From Devosia sp. A8/3-2 (GTDB lineage: Bacteria > Pseudomonadota > Alphaproteobacteria > Rhizobiales > Devosiaceae): a stretch of 64,000 bases of DNA. The stretch covers positions 1,489,001 to 1,553,000 of the forward strand of contig CP104974.1 of NCBI GenBank assembly GCA_025452255.1, written 5' to 3'. Of this stretch, positions 59,621-64,000 are shown piece by piece. Numbering within the stretch: the stretch's first letter is position 1; the number at the start of each line of letters is the position of its first letter. A model generated the notes under the pieces. It saw nothing but the letters and a program-made list of their open reading frames with translations, ran no database searches and had not been told where the DNA came from. Both the position numbers and the translations under genes were made by a program.

Positions 59621-61474
59621 ATGACTTATGATCCAGCCACAGCCAATCCGCTTTATGGCAATCCGCTCAAGACGCGGGACGATGTCGAGAAGGGTTTGCG
59701 CGACCTGTTCAATCCGCTGCTGCCGTATTTTTCCGAAGGGGCGGCGCGGGTGCGGCTCGATGGTGGGGCCGCTCATTTCTGATCGGGCAGCAGCCGACCT
59801 AGAGGGGTTCGCACGGCCGCTTTGGGGGCTGACGCCGCTGGCGGCGGGCGGAGGTGAGTTCGACCATTGGGAACTCTATCGGCGCGGGCTGGCCAATGGC
59901 ACCGACCCCGAGCATCCTGAATATTGGGGGCAGGTCAATTCCACCGACCAGCGCATGGTGGAACTGGCTGCGGTTGGTTTCACGTTGCGGCTGCTGCCGC
60001 ATCTGGTGTGGGAGCCGCTGCCGCAAAAGGCCAAGGATAATCTGGCGGCCTATCTCAAGCATGCGCGGCAGTTCGATTACGCCGACAATAACTGGAAGTT
60101 TTTCCGCATCTCGGTCGATCTGGGGCTGGAGGAATGCGGGGTCGAGTTCGATCGTTCGCTGACCGAAAAATACCTCGACGAGCTCGACGGCTTCTATCTG
60201 GGCGACGGCTGGTATCATGACGGCAATATCAGGCGGGTGGACCATTACATCCCCTTCGCCATGCATTTTTACGGGCTGATTTACGCCAAGCTGGCGCGGA
60301 ATGACGACAAGCGGGCGACGGCCTATCGGGAGCGGGCGGGGCTGTTTGCCAAGGATATCCGTCACTGGTTCGATGAGGATGGCGGCACGCTGGCCTTTGG
60401 GCGGAGCCTGACCTATCGCTTTGCCTGTGGCGGCTTTTGGGGGGCGCTGGCCTTTGCCGATCTTGAGGCTTTGCCCCGGGGCGAGATCAAGGGGCAGTTC
60501 ATGCGCCATCTGCGCTGGTGGAGCACACAGCCGATTGCCAATCGCGACGGTGTGCTCTCGGTGGGCTATGGCTATCCCAACCTGATCATGAGCGAGAATT
60601 ACAATTCGGCGGGCTCGCCCTATTGGGCGCTCAAGGCGTTTTGCCGCTGGCTTTGCCGGCCGACCATCCATTCTGGACGGCGGAGGAGGCTCCGGCGGTG
60701 ACGCCGAGCGTGCCGGTGCCGCTCAAGCATCCGGGCATGGTGATGCAGCACACGGCGGGCAATGTGGTGGCACTGTCGAGCGGGCAGCAGAACTACCAGA
60801 TGCGCTGGGGCGCCGAGAAATACGCCAAGTTTGTCTATTCCTCGCGCTATGGCTTTTCGGTCGAAAGCGACGAACGGGCCTATAATGCAGCCGCCTTCGA
60901 CGGCATGCTGGGGCTGAGCGACGATGGCCGGCATTACCGGGTGCGCGAGAGCAATGAGGTGGCCCAGATTGCTGGCGACACGCTGTTTGCGGTGTGGAAG
61001 CCGTGGAGCGATGTGAGCGTTGAGACTTGGCTGATCCCGCAGGGGGATTGGCATGTGCGGGTGCACCGGATCACGACGCCGCGGGCACTGCATGGCACCG
61101 AAGGCGGCTTTGCCATCGGCCGGGCGGATCTCAATGCCGACAAGCTGAGCGAGGGGACCGGGCGGGCGGTGGCGCGCAGCCAGAGCGATGTCAGCGCGAT
61201 TGTTGATCTGGGTGGGCAACGCGAGGCGCGGGTGCTCAAGGCCCTGCCCAATACCAATCTCATTGTCGCCAAGACCCTAGTGCCGCAATTGCGCGGAGAA
61301 ATCCCGGCGGGCACGAGCGTGCTGATCACGGCGGCCCCGGCCTTGCCGGCGGGTGCAGCGGCGGAGACCTCATTGGACAAAGTGCCGGCAGCGCCCGATC
61401 TGGGCGTGCTCGAGGCGCTGATCCGCGAGGAGGGTATCGAGGTCAGTGCCATTCAGGTGGCGGAGCGGTTCTGA
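59621..61474 (+). CDS. DUF2264 protein, candidate intracellular glycoside hydrolase (two frameshifts)
   Basis: This protein of about 617 residues has an N-terminal alpha-helical barrel (NPLLPYFSEGAARVRLDGG, then FARPLWGLTPLAAGGGEFDH, GLANGTDPEHPEYWGQVNST, DGWYHDGNIRRVDHYIPFAM, GYGYPNLIMSENYNSAGSPY) and a beta-rich C-terminus (FVYSSRYGFSVESDERAYNA). These match DUF2264; as I recall, members of that group include glucuronidases placed in family GH154, but I could not check this here. Frames change near 59775 and near 60640. No signal peptide, so it would act on imported oligosaccharides after the lyase. Its TGA overlaps the dehydrogenase start. Confidence 0.85.
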
Positions 61475-62480
61475 TGCGGCCAAAACTCGCCTTCGCCCCG
61501 GCGGCGGACAAGACAAGATATGTGTTCGATGAACAGGCGCTGGCCCGGCTGGCCGTGACCTGCGACATCGTGCAGGCCGAGCCGCTGGAGGAATTTTCTA
61601 GTCCTGCGGCGCGCCATATTGGGGCAGGTCGACATTCTGATAACGGGATGGGGTTGCCCCGTGGTGACGGCGGGCGTAGTGGCGGCCGCGCCAAACCTCA
61701 GGCTCATCGCCCATGCCGCGGGGACGGTAAAATTCACGCTGGACCCGGCGGTTTATGAAGCCGGCATCGTCGTGACGCATGCCGCCGACGCCAATGCGGT
61801 GCCGGTGGCCGAATTCACGCTGGCCTCGATTATCTATGCCAATAAGCGCGTCTTCGAATTGCGCGATCTCTATCGTGCCGATCACAGCCGGCGCTCGACC
61901 TATGCGGTGATGGACCAGCCGATTGGCAATTACCACCGCACCATCGGGCTGGTAGGCGCCTCGCGCATCGGGCGGCGGGTGGCCAAGTTCCTCGAAGGCT
62001 TCGATTTCACCGTGCTGCTGAGCGATCCCTTCTGTCAGCGCCAGCGATCCGATTACCAAAAGCGTGGAACTGGTCGATCTCGATACGCTGATGGCGCGCT
62101 CGGACGTGGTGAGCATTCATGCCCCGTCTCTGCCCTCGACACGGGCGATGATCGGCGCACGCCAGCTCAAGCTGATGAAGGACGGCGCAGCCTTCATCAA
62201 TACGGCGCAGGGCGCCTTGATCGACGAGGCGGCTTTGATTGCTGAGTTGCGCACCGGTCGCATTCATGCGGTGATCGATGTGACCGATCCCGAGATTCCC
62301 AGCGATGGCTCCCCGTTCTATGATCTGCCCAATGTGTTCCTGACCCCGCATGTGGCGGGCGCGGTGGGCACCGAGCGGCTGCGGCTGGGGCAGATGGCGA
62401 TCGAGGAAATCGAGCGCTTTGTCGCTGGCGTGCCGCTGGAATTTGCGGTGGTGCCGGAGGCGTTGGAACGGTTGGCGTGA
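61474..62480 (+). CDS. D-isomer-specific 2-hydroxyacid dehydrogenase (two frameshifts)
   Basis: This protein of about 335 residues has a substrate-binding N-terminal part (QVDILITGWGCPVVTAGVVA and NAVPVAEFTLASIIYANKRV) and an NAD domain with GLVGASRIGRRVAKFLEGFD, SDVVSIHAPSLPSTRAMIGA, NTAQGALIDEAALIAELRTG and LTPHVAGAVGTERLRLGQMA, which carries the catalytic His. Frames change near 61610 and near 62035. ATG 61474 overlaps the DUF2264 stop. It would reduce or oxidise a 2-keto/2-hydroxy acid in uronate-type breakdown, but the substrate is inferred only from context. Confidence 0.88.
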
Positions 62481-62504
62481 GCCACGCCACATTGTGGGGA
62501 ATAA

Positions 62505-64000
62505 ATGACTTTGCAGTCTGCCATGCCAGTTGACGCCTACGACCCCGACCGCGAGGCGCGATTGCAATTTTTGACTCGGGATCGCACGCCAGCGGAAATC
62601 GATGCGCCTGAGCATAGGGCGCGACTGGCGCATTTGACGGAGGTGGCCGGCGCGAGTTTTGCACCGACCGCCTATGTGGCAGCGGAAGCGGCAATCTTCA
62701 CCACCCATCTGGTGCTGGGCGAGCATAGCTGGATCGTGGGGCACGCGCTGGTGCGGGGCGATGTGGAATTTGGCGCGCACAGCACGGTCAATCCCTATGC
62801 GATGATTTCGGGCAAGGTGCGTTGCGGTGATGGCGTGCGCATTGCCAGCCATGTCTCGATCGTGGGCTTCAATCACGGGTTCGATGACCCCAGCGTGCCG
62901 ATCTACACCCAAAAGCACGAGACGCTCGGCATCGTCATCGAGGACGATGTTTGGATCGGCGCCAATGCGGTGGTGCTCGACGGGGTCACCGTGGGCAAAG
63001 GCGCGGTGATCGCGGCCGGGGCCGTGGTCAGCAAGGACGTGCCGCCCATGGCCATTGTCGGCGGCGTGCCGGCCAAGGTCGTGCGCTATCGCGGGCAGGG
63101 CAAGGCCGGCCGGGGCGATGCGGTGGCGGCGCTAGGGCGGCTGGGCGCGGCGGCCCGAGCGCAGTGGCCGGAGATATTGGCGCGGCATCGCGAGAATGGG
63201 GAATATGTGTCGCGCGAGGCCGACGGACAGGCGCGGCGCAGCGCCCGGCACCGTAACGACGCCATCGAAATCGTGGCCGGCTTTGGCGCCTTGCCCGAGG
63301 GACTGGACGCGGCGGCGACGTTGGCCGAATTGCAGGCTTTGCAGGACCCGGTCAGCGGGCTTTTCCCCGATCCGCATCGACCCCCGGCGGACGGCGTGGC
63401 CATGCGCGACGATGGGCTGGCGCTCTATAATGTGCTCTCGGTGGGCTATGCCATCGAAGTGCTGGGTGGCCGGCCACTGCATCGGATCGCGGCAGTGGAG
63501 GATCTGAGCGCCGATGAACTCTGCGACTGGCTCGAAGGGCTGACTCGGAAGGATCGGGCCCGGAGTGCGGGGTCGGCTGTGGATGCCATCGGCACGGCAC
63601 TCTATTTCAATGCGTGCTATTTCAGCACCGGGCGGAGCCGGGAAATCCTCTTCGGCTGGCTGGCGCTGCGGCAGGATCGCGGCACCGGGCTCTGGGGCTC
63701 GCCCACGGCGGAGCAAGGGCTGCTGCAGCCGGTCAACGGATTTTACCGGCTGACGCGCGGCACCTATGCGCAATTCGGATTGCCGGTGCCGCAGGCGGAG
63801 CGAGCGATTGACTCGGTGCTGCTGAATTATCGCAATTATGGCGGCTTTTCCGGGCCGACCTACACCGCCTGCAACTTGCTCGACACCATCCATCCACTGC
63901 GGCTCTGCCCGGGCCAGACCGATTATCGCCGCACCGAGGCCGAGACCATTGCGCGCGCGGTGATCGAGCGGGCCGAACGGCGCTGGGTGACAGGCGAGGG
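62505..64000 (+). CDS. Hexapeptide (LpxA-like) acyltransferase fused to a helical C-terminal domain, runs off the window
   Basis: The frame is open and unbroken for 498 codons. Residues about 60-200 are a left-handed beta-helix acetyltransferase: [92 protein letters not shown], close to sugar O- or N-acetyltransferases of the NodL/LacA kind. From about residue 235 a different region begins with repeated helix-pair features ([78 protein letters not shown]), like alpha/alpha-toroid folds. It follows the dehydrogenase by 24 bases in the same direction. I know no named family with this order; the fusion is the notable point. Confidence 0.8.
   Translation, partial: MTLQSAMPVDAYDPDREARLQFLTRDRTPAEIDAPEHRARLAHLTEVAGASFAPTAYVAAEAAIFTTHLVLGEHSWIVGHALVRGDVEFGAHSTVNPYAMISGKVRCGDGVRIASHVSIVGFNHGFDDPSVPIYTQKHETLGIVIEDDVWIGANAVVLDGVTVGKGAVIAAGAVVSKDVPPMAIVGGVPAKVVRYRGQGKAGRGDAVAALGRLGAAARAQWPEILARHRENGEYVSREADGQARRSARHRNDAIEIVAGFGALPEGLDAAATLAELQALQDPVSGLFPDPHRPPADGVAMRDDGLALYNVLSVGYAIEVLGGRPLHRIAAVEDLSADELCDWLEGLTRKDRARSAGSAVDAIGTALYFNACYFSTGRSREILFGWLALRQDRGTGLWGSPTAEQGLLQPVNGFYRLTRGTYAQFGLPVPQAERAIDSVLLNYRNYGGFSGPTYTACNLLDTIHPLRLCPGQTDYRRTEAETIARAVIERAERRWVTGE

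Overview
This window is high-GC alphaproteobacterial DNA. DUF1127 and DUF1236 proteins, a PrsDE-type type I secretion pair, a FeuPQ/PhoPQ-like two-component system, an ATP-binding MerR regulator and a complete propionyl-CoA to methylmalonyl-CoA module point to Hyphomicrobiales, possibly a Devosia-like organism. That placement is inferred from gene families only. Most genes longer than about 600 bp are split by one or more single-base frameshifts, more than 50 in all, often in C or G runs, while the protein similarity carries on in the next frame. I read this as uncorrected indel error in the sequence and have annotated each broken gene as one CDS, naming the breakpoints.

Layout. 1-8.3 kb: partial Ala/Pro-rich (FliK-like) protein, tRNA thiolase mnmA, PAP2 phosphatase with an autotransporter-type repeat, a small membrane protein, an ECF sigma factor coupled to a membrane vWA protein, and a VOC ring-cleaving dioxygenase. 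8.6-15.3 kb: tRNA-Met(CAT) with terminator, a two-adaptor RND efflux operon, and a MerR regulator fused to a P-loop domain. 15.4-18.4 kb: DHFR-like protein, DUF1127 protein divergent from a MocR regulator across a perfect inverted repeat, and an L,D-transpeptidase with an unusual catalytic motif. 18.5-24.6 kb: an envelope-stress-like region holding a zinc-ribbon protein, small secreted proteins, a Gly/Asn-repeat PepSY-like protein in an operon with an OmpR-type regulator and its kinase, then DUF1236 and DUF6600 proteins. Five tandem 11-bp-period repeats in the intergenic regions look like this regulator's binding sites. 24.7-30.4 kb: HPP/CBS protein, then an RTX protein with its type I ABC transporter and HlyD adaptor. 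30.5-34.8 kb: T4 DenV-like pyrimidine-dimer glycosylase, a cobalamin riboswitch ahead of a B12 importer (binding protein and permease, no ATPase), and an M50-like membrane protein without its zinc motif. 34.8-39 kb: orphan sugar-binding protein divergent from an FGGY kinase, and a GMC oxidoreductase.

39.1-50 kb is a propionate/branched-chain catabolic block: pccB, a translationally coupled small membrane protein, pccA, B12-dependent methylmalonyl-CoA mutase and epimerase, then a LysR regulator divergent from mmsA, and ETF-ubiquinone oxidoreductase. The mutase needs the cobalamin that the riboswitch-controlled importer would supply.

50.1-64 kb is a polysaccharide/uronate-type utilisation locus: LacI regulator, heparinase II/III-like lyase, an oligosaccharide/peptide ABC transporter (binding protein, two permeases, two ATPases), a DUF2264 protein, a 2-hydroxyacid dehydrogenase, and a hexapeptide acyltransferase fused to a long helical C-terminal region that runs off the window. 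Related ATTTGCG-type palindromes precede lacI, the lyase and the binding-protein gene, suggesting one local regulon. This locus and the two-component regulon at 19-23 kb are the best candidates for undescribed systems.
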